DNA from: Annulohypoxylon bovei var. microspora
Taxonomy: Eukaryota; Ascomycota; Sordariomycetes; Xylariales; Hypoxylaceae
Direction of reading: 5' to 3'
DNA: 64,000 nucleotides
NCBI GenBank assembly: GCA_022836615.1
Contig: MU405312.1
Span: forward strand, 62,001 to 126,000
The position numbers were made by a program, and so were the translations under genes. Within the stretch, counting starts at the first letter, position 1; every line of letters starts with the position of its first letter. A model generated the notes under the pieces. That model was not told where the DNA came from. It ran no database searches and saw only the letters and a program-made list of their open reading frames with translations. Of this stretch, positions 41,757 to 53,799 are shown piece by piece.

Positions 41757-44458
41757 ATGAAGTTATTTGGTTTCTTTGCCCTAGCGGGCTTAGCTGTGCT
41801 AGAGGTCCTCGGTGCGCCCCCTTTCCATAGTACCGGTTCTTCTAGGCCCAGACGCAGTATCCCGGATACCCATATTCAACATGAGAAAAGAACAGCGGCG
41901 CAGGCGAGGTCCTGGACGAAGGTACAGAGGGCGGTTCCCGAGGCTATATTGCCTATGCGTGTAGGGTTGAAGCAGCAGAATCTTCAATCTGGGCATAATC
42001 TATTAATGGATATGTAAGCCCTAGAGGTGGTCTTCTTGCTCAATACGTATCTGCAGAATACCTAGCTAATAAGAAATCAAAGATCAAATCCTAAATCAAA
42101 GAACTATGGTAAACATCTCTCAGCAGAAGAGATCGTTAAATTCTTTGAGCCGGCAGAAACGAGCTTTAAAGCAGTTAAAGACTGGCTCGTCGAGGCGGGC
42201 ATCCCCTTGCATAACATCTCTCAATCTGACAACAAACAAGTGAGCGGTGCATCTATTCTTTCTCCACTAAACCTCCTAACCCTTAGTTTCAATAGTGGGT
42301 ACAATTCGATGCTTCTGTTAGTGAAGTAGAAAAACTCTTGGTGGCAGATTACCACGTGTGGGAACATGCCAGCACAGGGGTTAAAGACATTGCCTGCGAC
42401 GAGTGAGTGCGGTATTAGGAGCAGTCATTGAATACTTGTCTAACTAGCTGGAAGATATCATGTGCCAAAGCAGGTGAAAGAGCATATCGACTATATAACC
42501 CCCGGCATCAAGCTAATGGGTTACGGCAACACGCAAGAACCCCCGTCGAAGAAACGAGGTGGAGTAGGCGGAGGTGATCTTCCTCGCTTTAGCCAACGAG
42601 TTTCCGAGACTGAGCTTGCAAATATTATGAGCGAAAGGAGTAAGCGCAACTCGCCGTCTTCAAAACGGACCACGGGTGCGAACGTAGAGGGGCCTTTACG
42701 TTTTGCAGATCCGGTGAAGCCGGTACATATTGAAAGCGGAAACTTCACGTTGCCGGGTGGCTGTGACCAATATATTACTCCAGATTGTATTAGGGGTAAG
42801 ACCGTGGCTTCTTAATGGCGACTCGCAGTCTTGCACCGTCTAACGGAGAACCAGCGCTGTACGGCATCCCGAGGGGGACTAAGAACCACCCAGACAACAG
42901 AATGGGGATATTCCAATCGCTTGGGCAACACTATACCCAATACGACCTCGACAAATTCTTCTGGAGTTTCTCGGAGTGAGATCAAAATTCTATCAGTCTC
43001 ATCATACGGCGAGTAGGCAGCTAACGGCATGTAATTAGCGAAATCCCCAACGGAACTCACCCCGAGCTCTTCTCCGTAGACGGCGGGCAAGGCCCTACCA
43101 CGAGTCTCAGCATGGCCGGCTCCGAGGCAAACCTCGACTTCCAGATGGCGTACGGCCTGATCTACCCGCAGGATACCGTGCTCTACCAGGTAGACGACGA
43201 ATGGTACCAGAACACCTACCAGACCGACCCAGCAGCGTACACGGGATTCTTCAATAGTAAGATCTGCACTGCATACCTAATTTACCTAGCTCCCCCCTTC
43301 CTCGCATCTGGCTAACCGCCCCCGCTAGACCTCTGGAACGCCATCGACGGCAGCTACTGCACCTTCGAGGCGTACGGGGAGTCGGGCAACTGCGCGCGCC
43401 CGGAGTGCCGCGACCCGGAGTACCCGAACCCGCACGACCGGGGCGGGTACAGCGGGCAGCTGATGTGCGGGGTGTACAAGCCGACCAACGTGATCAGCAT
43501 CTCGTACAGCGGGGCCGAGGTGGACCTGCCGGAGTCGTACCAGCAGCGGCAGTGCGCGGAGATCATGAAGCTGGGGCTGCAGGGCTCGACCATCGTCATC
43601 TCCTCGGGCGACGACGGCGTCGGCAGCTTCCCGTCCCCCGGCGCGCCCTCCGGCTGCCTGGGCCCCGAGCGCGACGTCTTCAACCCCCAGTTCCTCGCCT
43701 CGTGCCCCTACATCCTGGCCGTCGGCTCGACCGTCCTGCAGGCCAACGGCACGCCCGGCGTCGACGCCGAGGAGGCCACCGACCGCTTCCGCTCCGGCGG
43801 CGGCTTCTCGAACATCTACGACGCGCCGGACTGGCAGAAGGACGCCGTGGCCGGCTTCCTCGCGAACGCGAACCTGACGTTTGAGGGGTACGAGGGCGGC
43901 GGTGGGAACTACACTAACCCGCGCGCGGGCATAGGCCGGTTCAATAAGCTAGGTAGAGGCTACCCAGATGTCTCGGCGAACGGCGACCATTTCGTCATCT
44001 CGAGCGGCGGCGAGCTGCTGAGGATTGGCGGGACGTCGGCGTCGGCGCCGCTGTGGGGCGCGATTATCACGTTGATTAACGAGGAGAGGTTGGCGGCGGG
44101 GAAAGGACCTGTTGGGTTTGTGCATCAGGTTTTGGTGAGATTTTTTTTCTTCTATTTTTATTTATTTTTACGCGTCAATTGAGATTGGGGAAGGAAGGCG
44201 GATTTAATGAGGGGCGTTGACTAACAATGGTTGCGATCGCAGTATTCTCACCCGGAGGTCTTCAGGGATATTACGAAGGGAGATAACAGGGCGTGCAAGA
44301 CGACGGGTTTCCCGGCGATTGAGGGTTGGGATCCTGTGTCTGGAATGGGGTACGTATTCGGCGTAAGAACTTGAATTTGGGAATTGCGACTAATGCGACG
44401 TGAATCTAGTGTTCCGGACTATCCTAAGCTTTTAGAGCTCTTCTTAAGTCTACCGTAG
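41757..44458 (+). CDS. Sedolisin-family (S53) serine peptidase, tripeptidyl-peptidase type
   Basis: Sedolisins are acid serine-carboxyl peptidases secreted as zymogens. Nine exons (41757-42013, 42074-42239, 42296-42402, 42455-42795, 42849-42975, 43039-43256, 43329-44134, 44243-44349, 44410-44458) join exactly to 725 residues. The signal peptide is MKLFGFFALAGLAVLEVLG. A pro-domain of about 200 residues follows, including YGKHLSAEEIVKFFEP, and leads to CDQYITPDCIR at the mature start. Catalytic elements are visible: Glu and Asp in GSEANLDFQ, the oxyanion Asp in SSGDDGVGS, and the nucleophile Ser in GGTSASAPLWG. The late calcium-site region reads FRDITKGDNRAC, then GWDPVSGMG. A charged insert (about residues 200-260, near SKRNSPSSKR) sits before the mature domain and may be processed. 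It converges on the PDI-like gene with 240 bp between. Confidence 0.92.
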
Positions 44459-44698
44459 GGACTGGGTCTGGGTAGGGGTTATGAAAGACTAGGGTGGTTT
44501 TATTTAGCAGATGCTGGAACTGGGTGGCTTCAAGTGTTGATGAGATATCGGGATAGGATGTCACTATTGCGATCGATGTGATATTTCTGCTCTTATTCTA
44601 CAGATATTCTGGATATAAGTACAACCCTGTCATGAAACTATGCTTACATAGGTACCTATTTACTGCTCGATCCAATACCCATCCTAAATGTCCATCAC

Positions 44699-46088
44699 TC
44701 ACAATTCATCATGTGTATGCTCGCCAGCTGCATCCGCGCTGAAAGTCCCATCCCAGGGCTGCACTTTACCCTGCACGATATCCATCAGGAAACCGCCCAC
44801 GGCCTCGGGGGTAATCTGCTTCGCTCGTGGGTAGGGGAACACCTGGCCGAACATCGGGTTCTGCACCGACAACGCGGGAAAGGCACCGGGAACCAAGCCT
44901 AGCGGCGCTGCTAGATCGCCATACTCACCCGCGTCGACTGTCACAAAGCTTAGGTACTCCTTGTACATCTTGGCTACGGACCGCATCGCGGCTACGTAGG
45001 AATCCCGCTCTTGGGACGACGTGATAAAGTAGAAGACAAGTGATTTGCCAGTCTGTTATTAAGTAGTGTTATTAGCAATAGAAGGGGAAGGTAAAAAGGA
45101 AAAATAAAAAGGAAAAAAGACTAGTCGGGCTTCGATGTAGGCCAAAACTTCTAGGTAGGTTTACTGTGAACGGTGATTTGACTTACCTGTAAGTACTTCA
45201 TCTCGTTAGCCCGCGTAAACTCCCCTATAACTGGTTCCAGGCAGCTTTCAATAAGTTTGGGTAGGGCATCAATGCCTGTCAGGTCTGCGACAGTGAACTG
45301 TTGGACGTCACGATTGTTGTAGCACGACACTGTCGTCGCGCTCGTCGTCTCCGCCGACCCGAAGGAGAGTCGGTCTTGGTACTGCGAGGCGATCTTTTCA
45401 TACGCCGTTTTGATGTGCGGTTCTTGAGCGTTGATCTGCGCGATCACGGTGTAGTCGTCGCCAGATTGGAATTTGGTAATTTTTGACTCTGATTTTAGGG
45501 TTGTAATGGAGGGGCGGACTGCTCGCTTTAGGTATGAGAGGATACTAGTGGAAGATGAGCCAGTCTTAGTTATTGTCGCCATTCGTGATTCTTCACTCAA
45601 ATACACTTACGAGGACGCCCTTCTAGGACCCCGATACGATGTCATTTTTCCATGGCCGTCGAAGAAGCGCAGCGCGGGATATGAGATGATGCTAAATTCC
45701 TGGCATAAACTCTTCGCGGAGGCACAGTCTATGCTCATTAATCCCTTCTTCTCTGATTCTACCGCTGACGTCCATTCCGGCTCCAGAGATTTGCTAGCGA
45801 TGCTGAAAATGAAGTATCACAATTAGTATATGATGGATTATTTGACTGTCATATTGAAGTTGGCTCACGTTGAAGGTTCTATGACTAGTAGTGCGTTGAG
45901 ATATTAGCTTCGGGTTTTCTAGTTGATTTTATCACTGTAAATGTAAATGCGGATACCAACTTACAGGCAACTAAGGCATGATTATGACCTCCTATAGCCC
46001 GACGGAATTCCTCCTCGTCGGTATGTTTCCAGGCTACTGCTGCGCCTACAAGGAGAAATGATAAGATTTCTATGCTTCTGAACTTCAT
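44699..46088 (-). CDS. PDI-like ER protein, a-b-b' architecture, CxxC lost, HDEL retention signal
   Basis: Protein disulfide isomerases are ER folding enzymes with thioredoxin-like a domains. Five exons (45965-46088, 45869-45884, 45611-45802, 45187-45544, 44699-45052) join exactly to 347 residues; exon 2 is a 16-nt micro-exon. There is a signal peptide (MKFRSIEILSFLLVGAAVA), one a domain, b and b' domains, and a C-terminal HDEL. Where PDI has APWCGHCK, this gene reads EPSTIASK, so both redox cysteines are replaced. The rest of the domain is conserved (KSLEPEW, cis-Pro in ISYPALRFFDG). The second catalytic a' domain is missing, as the protein ends about 30 residues after FPYPRAKQITPEAVG; full PDI is about 500 residues. 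It should be a redox-inactive chaperone or scaffold. It is head-to-head with a prolyl 4-hydroxylase-like gene, whose animal counterpart uses PDI as a subunit. Confidence 0.85.
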
Positions 46089-46486
46089 TATGACTTTATT
46101 TGATTAATAGCATCACCAATTCTCTCGATTCGAACCGAATGGGATCTCGCGGGGTCAAATACAAGCAACTCTATGAGGTAGGTAGCTGAGCTACCATGCA
46201 GATCAGGCAGGTCAGGGGTTAGATCTGACGATGCACGACCCCCTAACCCTGGATCTGCACAAGAGCTCTCCACTAATGAGCTTGATCAGCGGGTTGCTGC
46301 GACGCTAAACAGGGGGAGCTCACTTCTACGCAAACAATTGGTGTTTCAATTCTGCATGTTCTCCTTATCATGGCGTAGGATTTTGTCAATGATCATGGAG
46401 GAGGTCAAATCTTCTAGGTTCGTGCCGAAGATGAAAATGAATTCATATTTCCCTCCTCTCATATTCAATTACAAGTCAAATCCATT
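46089..46486. promoter_or_regulatory. Bidirectional promoter between the PDI-like and prolyl 4-hydroxylase-like genes
   Basis: Only 398 bp separate the two divergent ATGs, so the genes probably share regulatory sequence. An imperfect inverted repeat around 46205-46265 (CAGGGGTTAGATC and GATGCACGACCCCCTAACCCTGGATC) may be a factor site or a hairpin. No TATA box is assigned with confidence. Confidence 0.55.
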
Positions 46487-47421
46487 ATGAACTCATTAAA
46501 ATCAATATTACTGCTAGGGCTCGCCGCCGGATCAGCTAACGCGCATAGTCACGATGGTGCGCAGAAACCGCTGACGCCGAGTGATTCGTGCAAACACCCC
46601 GCCTACCAGAGCCACATAGTATCTAAATCGCCGTTGGTCATATACCTGGAGAACTTCGTCACAGCCGAAGAGCAAGCACACTTGAAAGAAATAACGTGAG
46701 CATCTACATTTACTTACCTACCTTATACATTAGCTAAGGTCTCGGCATTAATAACACCCAACAGCAAAGATACATTTTCACACTCGGCCGTCGCCGACGA
46801 ATCTGGCGCTCAAGGGCTACGTCAAACGCGAACTTCGCAGTCGACGAATGTACCTCGCGACTCCGTAGTCCGATGCATCGAGGAGCGAGCCCTATTATTC
46901 CAAGGCTTCGACGTCCCACGGACGCACCTTGAGCCCTTGCAATTAGTTAAGTACGGCTTGGGAGAGCGGTACCACTTTCACACAGACTGGTACACGAACG
47001 CGGCGCACGCGACGTCCGAACTGGGCGGCAACCGGCTTAGTTCGTTCTTCGCGTATGTCCACGCCTCGGACGACATCACAGGTGGCGGGACCAATTTCCC
47101 AATGGTACCCGCGCCTACCGATGAGCGGTGGTGCGGGTTCGTCGACTGCGATGAGCCGTGGGAAAACGGCGTGACTTTTAGGCCCGTTGTTGGAAATGCT
47201 GTCTTTTGGCAGAATTTGAACGAGGATGGTACTGGCGATCAGCGGACGCTGCATGCTGGTTTGCCAGTTACTAGCGGGTCCAAGATAGGGGTAAGCGATT
47301 TTCTGCTATCATTTTTTTTTACTCATCTCAGCACCGAGAACTCCCACTAACTCGACTCTAGATGAATATTTGGACGAGGCAAGGTTCATTGAGCGAGGAT
47401 ATCCGAGGACCAGATGTTTAA
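46487..47421 (+). CDS. Prolyl 4-hydroxylase-like 2-oxoglutarate/Fe(II) dioxygenase
   Basis: This family hydroxylates proline (or related residues) using O2, 2-oxoglutarate and Fe(II). Three exons (46487-46695, 46765-47290, 47362-47421) join to 264 residues. A signal peptide (ILLLGLAAGSANA) directs it to the secretory pathway. The catalytic domain starts at VIYLENFVTAEEQAHL. The iron triad is present as His-x-Asp in YHFHTDWY and the distal His in RTLHAG, and the 2-oxoglutarate lysine follows in TSGSK. FFAYVHASDDITGGGTNFP and GNAVFWQNL are the usual core strands. A Cys pair in RWCGFVDCDEPW is typical of fungal and plant homologues. There is no ER retention signal (it ends RGPDV), so retention might depend on a partner. 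Its divergent neighbour is an HDEL-bearing PDI-like protein, which suggests a two-protein enzyme. Confidence 0.88.
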
Positions 47422-47658
47422 TTGGTGATATTTGGTGATTTTACATGTTTTGAATATCGTCAACTAACTATATGTACAAAATATCTGTATAATCAAGCGA
47501 TACGCATTTCTTATTTCAGTTCTCCTGCTCACCAACTATTTGGTAAACTCGCATAAATCGATCGGATCAAAATCACCAATTCGGCAAATGTAAATGCAGT
47601 CAAATGCACCCGGTGAACCTCTCTCTCCGTCAAAATCATTCTCTCTTTTATTTTCTGG

Positions 47659-49356
47659 TCAACACAAACCCGTTACTTCTAGCCACAGTTGTCTACCAGC
47701 ATCCATGGTTAGATCGGCTACCCCATCATCGCCACATGGCAAATACTGCGCAATCCACACTGCGTTATTTAGTTGATCGAATACAACTACACATACTATT
47801 TGTTAGTTACCCAAATCAATAAATTTGAGGGTTCTAGATACTACTCACGGTATGCAGCTCGGATGAAACTAGTCCCTAACACCCACGTCGAGCCCGGGTG
47901 ATCTACCGGTTGAACCCCAAGAGCACAATAGCTGTCAAAATCGACGATGAAGTCAGCGTAGTTAACTCGAATGACTATGTTGAAGAAGTTGAACCCGAAG
48001 TTCACGGAGCCATCTAGATTTCGGTTATCGCATGGCACCCGATAGACCCCGTGTTCATCAGTATACGCATTCAATGTTTTCGCGATTATGGCAACCAGGT
48101 TCGCGTCGAGATAGGTGTACGTGGATCCGGAGTCGATCAGCACGTTACGTACGAAATCGGTGTCCGTTAGCATGGTTTCGTCTTGTCCAGGAGGAGTGAC
48201 CGCCAAGGATGTCATGTTAACCCGATATCTTGACAATAAGTCAGCATGCGCTACCTCATTTATACTAGCTTTGAGGGTTCAAAGGGCTTGAAGGGCTTGA
48301 AGGGTCTTACCCTACTTGACCAAAGAGCTTTAACTGTTGATCTGGATACGGATAAATCTCGAGGGGCTCTAGATATCCTCGGTACTTCTTTCTGTCGACT
48401 CCCCCAAAGATAATATCGCCTCACCAAAGTCAGCTTTGCTAACGTTGATTTAGGGGTCAGCTGAAGGTCCATAACAACTCACTTGGGCTTCCACCTCCTT
48501 GATATCCAACACCTACACTAAATATCGGTACCTCGATATAACTTTGGAAAACAAGAAGGTCGAGCAGAGTTTGATAGGCAGTATTCCACGCCTTGCCATA
48601 CGAGACCCCCAAAACTCCTGCCCAGATGTACTGGCTCCATTTGCTTACTCCGACTCTTAAGTTCGGAAGGGGTAAGTCTGTTATACCGATGGTATGCATG
48701 TTAGCCCTCTAATTGATATTCATGTTTTGCGTGTCGATAAAAGAGAATTCATACGTACTATCCAACCCTACGTACGCCGTGTCGCTATACCATACCCCTT
48801 GCATGTAACCTGTGCCGAACTGCCCGGAGAACCAGCCGCTGAGACTCCTGGCGGTGGAAGATTGGCCGGTGTCATAGAACCCGTACGTCTGACAAGCCTC
48901 CGGGTCCGCCGCTTGTGTACAGTCAGGGTCCACAAGCAGCGTATACGATCCGGTGTCGAGGATAGCCGAGACCGTCTGCCCGGGTGTCCCGATATCGACT
49001 ACCTAAGGTCATCAGCTAATGTTTTATATATGTGTACCTAGATAAGTAGGTGTCTAGGTGCAAGACGCACGCTCCAACATATACACTATTCCCGCTCCAT
49101 ATCTAGCCAATGGCTCACGCGGAGACCGATCCGAGATTTTAGACGTCGCGTACGTAGATACGGCACCTCCTGTCACGTTATTGATTTTCCGAGATTGCAG
49201 CTTCGCTCTAATATGCCTTCCGCTCTCGGCTGTGTTGTTTCCGCCAGCAAGTCTACTCCACGGGCGTGGTCCGTAACGTTGCGCGAAGTCCGCCAGGGAG
49301 GTGGAAAGGCATAAGAACGGCAATAAGCCTAGAAGAAGAAACCTGAAGAACGCCAT
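47659..49356 (-). CDS. Pepsin-like aspartic endopeptidase (family A1), secreted
   Basis: Six exons (49071-49356, 48755-48998, 48483-48706, 48311-48419, 47849-48228, 47659-47786) join exactly to 456 residues. The signal peptide is FFRFLLLGLLPFLCLSTSLA, followed by a short pro-region. The first active-site loop is AILDTGS and the second VLIDSGS. IGTPGQTVSA precedes the first loop, GGVDRKKYRG is the conserved turn before the second lobe, and WVLGTSFIRAAYLVFDQ closes the core. The last exon is needed: without the 62-nt intron at 47787-47848 the protein would stop just after FIRAAYRE and lose its final strand. Cys pairs (CTQAADPEAC and CALGV with a late CGDDG) fit one or two disulfides. No GPI-like tail is seen, so it should be secreted or vacuolar. 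It converges on the P4H-like gene. Confidence 0.88.
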
Positions 49357-50688
49357 TGTCGAGCGGTCGTGGGACGGGTCGTCCGTCGTCTCCGACTCCG
49401 AAGAGATGACTTACAACTCACAAAGATGCAGGCTTCCATCCGCCCGGTCATATTTCTCGGCGATAAAACTACTGAAGATCCCACCTGAATCATTGATGGA
49501 AATTTTCTGAATTTTCCGAGGTTCTTCTTACGAGATCCCATTAAGTAGAATAGGATGCAGCTCCCTGTGCTGGTAACTATGTAGAACGTCGAATCAGCGC
49601 TGCACGCGGTTGTTCGAGCTACCCCATACGACGGGGTCAGACCAATGAGCTTCTCTTCAAGAGCCGGTTTCTGATGGAGAAAATATATGTGAGACGACGT
49701 TGGTCCTACCTACCTGGTTGGTATAGCACGGCCTACATTGCATAGATCCCAAGATCTGCGGCGCCGGTCACGCGCCACGACTTTAACCGCAATATTTGTA
49801 CGTTAGCCATTTCGCTGCGCACCTAACAGATCACCACAGCTTGCAAAAACGCGGATAATTAGCCGAAAAGCCAAAGGCTCAAGATTTATTCCCGTGTTCC
49901 TACCACTTCCGGGGGTAAAGCGGGAGGGCGTTTATTGAAATATCTAGCCCAACTTGGAGACGGGATTAAGGGGCAGTACTCCGTTGCGGGCGAAATCCAC
50001 GCCACCCTCGTCACCCTCGTCACCCTCGTCACCCTCGTCACCCTCGTCACATAACAATACCTCCAGCTACGCATTTCTATCACGTAATAACGGCTAGACT
50101 TATTAGAGAACTATTCGGGCCCATACCTAGGAACAGGTTAGCGGACACAGATCCTCAATATAGCCGCAACATAAAACCCCACACATGTAACGTTCTCGTA
50201 ATGCCACGGCAGGGCTGCAGATGCTCTCCATTCTCAGCGTTCCCGCACTCGTCGTAACCCCTTAACCTTCCAAGGTTCGCAATAGGCAGAGTGATGCATT
50301 TCGTGCATCCGGACTACGACGGTCCCTACAGGATTATCCATCTATCTACGTTGGCACGTAACATAGTCTGCCTTTTAGCACGATCGACCTTGTCTCCGGC
50401 TACGGTAATCTCTCGATACCGACCTGGCGGCACTCACTTAATACTCGGCAAATCTTGCTCTCAATCTAACACTGGATACCGATTCCGACCTTAGATGACC
50501 TGTCGGCATCATATGACATATTATAATAACATACTATAATATAACATCACTACCTACCTACTCGATTGCCTAAGCCACCTTAATCTTGATCCAATCTTGG
50601 TCTAATTAGCATGCCTTATCGCTTATACATAAGAATACAGAATGACGGGAAAAGCGCAAGTGGTTCCAAATTATCACCAACCCTCATC
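49357..50688. other. Intergenic region upstream of the aspartic protease
   Basis: About 1.3 kb between the aspartic protease start and the 3' end of the SDR gene, both on the minus strand. It includes the protease promoter and a 9-nt tandem repeat (separate entry). No gene is seen. Confidence 0.45.
50002..50050. repeat. 9-nt tandem repeat
   Basis: The unit CACCCTCGT occurs five times in perfect tandem. Confidence 0.9.
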
Positions 50689-51945
50689 TCATTTCCAATC
50701 TGCTAGCACCGTTTCGCCCTCCTTGACGTTGGCATAAACAAGACTGTCCTTCCATATTCGTCGGCTCTTAGTCTCATCCTTAGCCTCAGGCCCAATGTCC
50801 GCTATCTCCGACCCGTTGAGGTAGATTCCGTTGGGATACTCGCCGAGGCCGCCGTCCGTATCGAAGGCTGCGTGCAACACGTCGCCGGCCGACTTCCACG
50901 GGGTTCGTAGCTTGCCGTTAGGGCTGAGCCAGGTCAAGAGCGGCGCGACTAACGCGCCGACGATAGGAAGTAAGATATTACGCAACAGCCAAGTACTGCG
51001 TCGAGATATGGAGGTAGTCATCCCCCCAGGGTCCATAGACAGTGTCGCGATCTTGGAAAGTGCCGGGTCTTTTGGCAGACGGCGTGCTAACTCTCGCCTA
51101 ATAAATGTCAGTCACCTATTTCAAGGCAAGATACCTACCTAGATACCTAGGTAACTAAGCTAGGAATGAATAAACTATGCCAACTCTTCTAGTTAGGAGA
51201 CGTAATAGAAGATACTTACATCATCATGATTTGGCATAGCTTCGCGGCTCCGTATCGCCTCATGCCAGCCAAGTGATCTTCCGTGAGACCTTTAGCCACA
51301 CCCCATGTACCTTTGGCGATTGGCTCGGTGTCACCCTTGGGATCCATGAAGATTTGTCGGAACTCCTCCGGTACATAAGTTTCGCCGTATGGAGGGCTCT
51401 TATTTTTAGGATCAGAAGTGCTGGGAAGAGTCAGCTGAACATACCTATGGTATACACAGTATGGAATGAACAGTGGCCACTTACTCGTGTGTCCAGCTAC
51501 CTAAGATGACTATGCGACCCTTCTCTTTGTCTAGGCTCTGGAGGAGGAGGAGTGCCAGGAGGAAGTGTGACAGGTAAGTAGCCTGGAAGGTCATATCGAA
51601 GCCGTCCTTGGTGAAGTTATGGGAGAAGTGCTCCTGGTAAGCAGCCGATAGTATAAGTGCCCTGATGGGTGGTAGCTTGCCGCTCGCGACCCTCTCGTTG
51701 ATGTCTGCGGCAGTCTTGCGTACGCTATCGAGGCTCGAGAGGTCTAGCGGGACAAGCTCATACTGATGTTTTGCTTTGGCGGCGCCCTGGAGGTACTTCT
51801 TCGCATCATCGGCGGTCTCAACCTTGCGTACGGTGTACAGTCCGTAGTAGTCTTGCGCGATAGATGGTCGATGCAGGATCTGGCCAATAGTAGCAGAACC
51901 TAGACCACCGTTGGCGCCGGTAACCAGAATAGAGCCTTTCGCCAT
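50689..51945 (-). CDS. Short-chain dehydrogenase/reductase
   Basis: NAD(P)-dependent SDRs oxidise or reduce alcohols and carbonyls. Three exons (51485-51945, 51220-51420, 50689-51097) join to 356 residues. The N-terminal Rossmann motif is ILVTGANGGLGSATI, and the catalytic Tyr-x3-Lys is in RRYGAAKLCQIM. LILSAAYQEHF replaces the usual NNAG-type strand-4 motif, and an insert (DTSDPKNKSPPYGE to GLTEDHLAG, about 50 residues) separates the catalytic Ser region from the Tyr. After the fold comes a hydrophobic stretch (LLRNILLPIVGALVAPLLTWL) that could bury into a membrane or substrate channel. This layout resembles fungal SDRs and the retinol-dehydrogenase/protochlorophyllide-type branch. The substrate is unknown, and there is no clear operon-like link to the neighbours. 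Confidence 0.85.
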
Positions 51946-53799
51946 TATACCGAGTAAATGAAAGAAGGAGATTTAAGAGTGTATGTAGACACAATTAGAA
52001 AAGCAATTGTATTCATATTGTCCTATCGTACGGGCAAAGCAGGTCTTTTATAACTTCGCCGGCAAGAATACCTATGAACGACTGTGTCTCAAGAAATGCG
52101 GACCCACCTCCCCGAGCTATCTTGACGAAGCTACCGAAAATAGACTGAGTGCGGACACTTTAGCGGACAATATGTTCGCCCGCCAGCATACCATTCCCAT
52201 CTTTGCTGTCGCTGGTAGGATAGATCGTATACCAGGGGTAGATGCCGCTCATGTCCGTCCATGCCCGCCCACGTGGGCGTAGATCGATGTTGCGTTCTGC
52301 GCATTACATCATCTATCTATTATAAATCGAGAATTCATCTACGTGAGATTTCTAGATCTCGATATGATGTCAATAATAGTGTGAGCCCCTGAATTATTCT
52401 AGAATCGGATGAGCCGCTCTCGGTTCGACGGCTACGGCTTAGCGCTTTAAGGTACCTGGGTAGGTACCGCTAGGTGAATCACATCATGATTCATTTTCGT
52501 AGGGTACTTGTAGAGGTCTTCTTATGAGTAGCTTCGCTTTTCGTATAACTACCTAGTTCTAGATAAAAGACTTCTCCTATTTTATTTCCGACGACCTTAG
52601 CTTTTTTCATGGACAATGGGCTCTTAAAAGATAAGCTTGAAGCGTAGAAGTAAATGCGGATAGAATAAAAGAATACCAAGCCTGTTTGTATAAAAGTTGC
52701 CGAAAAATATGAGGGCGGACTTCCAAGAGGTTTCAACGCTAACTGATTAGTAAGACATGGATCTTAAGACGGAGATTTCATAGGCCAATGAACGCAAAAT
52801 TCGGCGCATTTTATTTTCTTAAAACCGTGACAATGTCTTAAGACCGTAACAGTAACTGATAGGTACTCGGTTCGTCGGAAATCCGAGGAGTTCACACCTA
52901 GCCACGGTCGTCATCCCATCCTCTCTTTTAGACTTGATAAAATCTTCGGTATTCGTTCAAAACACCGCTCCAAGATACGAAGTCCAGCTTAGAAAGTCTT
53001 ACAACCCCACAGATCAGCAAATGACCTCAGACCAAGTGAGAGCAGACAGGTTACTCACCATATCGATAAAAGGCGACCCTACCCTTACCGCCCTAGATCC
53101 GGATCCTCTTTATAAAAACCAGGGCAACGTCCGAAAACGATATAGTATTGATGTCACGGGTACCTTCATGCAACCACTTCAGCATCGTGGCATAATAGAC
53201 TGACATAGGGCAGATCACTACTGCAGGTTTCCTAGCGAACCTGTGATATAGCTCTATCTCGTGAAATCGACAGGGGTAACAGCATGTCTGATGATAGCTT
53301 ATCCCAGCCTGCCAGCCCCAAAATACCGAAAGGGGTATTGCCAAGCTTTCCGTGCTTGTTCTTATCTTGCGTGCTTCTTCACACCAACGAGCTACCCCGC
53401 CATCCCCCAAGCTCCCCGCCGCTTTCTACAGCCAAGTATCGTAGATAGCTTACCCTAGCTTACCCTAAGCTGACACTCCGGAGCCGGTACTATCTAGCGG
53501 GACGTCCTGGCGGGCCTTGGGAAGCAAGCACGTTATCTGGTGCCATCAGGAGCCATATATTTATTGTCTGTACTTCGTAGATAGGTAGGTATGTATATGC
53601 ACGTTTGCGCAAGAGGTAAGCAAGGCTCGAAGGTAGGTTGACTCATCTGTCTTTGTCCCTCTAATACCCCTCCTTTGTCTTCTCCCTCAGCTTGATAGCT
53701 ATCTCAGTTCTATCTTCTTGAGCTATTGTATGGTCTCACGCTGTCTCTGGATCTTCCAAGATTTGTATAAATCTATTGTGGCACAGTTCGACCTGGAGG
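51946..53799. promoter_or_regulatory. Divergent intergenic region between the SDR and phosphatase-like genes
   Basis: About 1.85 kb of non-coding sequence. It contains CTAGGTAC-type motifs (52449-52475 and 53580-53592) and a repeated TAGCTTACCCTA at 53446-53469. Open frames at 52007-52282 and 52934-53203 lack coding character. No gene is supported. Confidence 0.4.

Noticed and set aside
43405..43884. A 159-residue Arg/Pro/Gly-rich plus-strand frame
   Set aside because: It is the wrong frame of sedolisin exon 7, which has the catalytic sequence in its own frame.
52007..53458. Several small open frames between the SDR and the phosphatase-like gene
   Set aside because: No domain, signal peptide or splice-supported extension; composition looks random.
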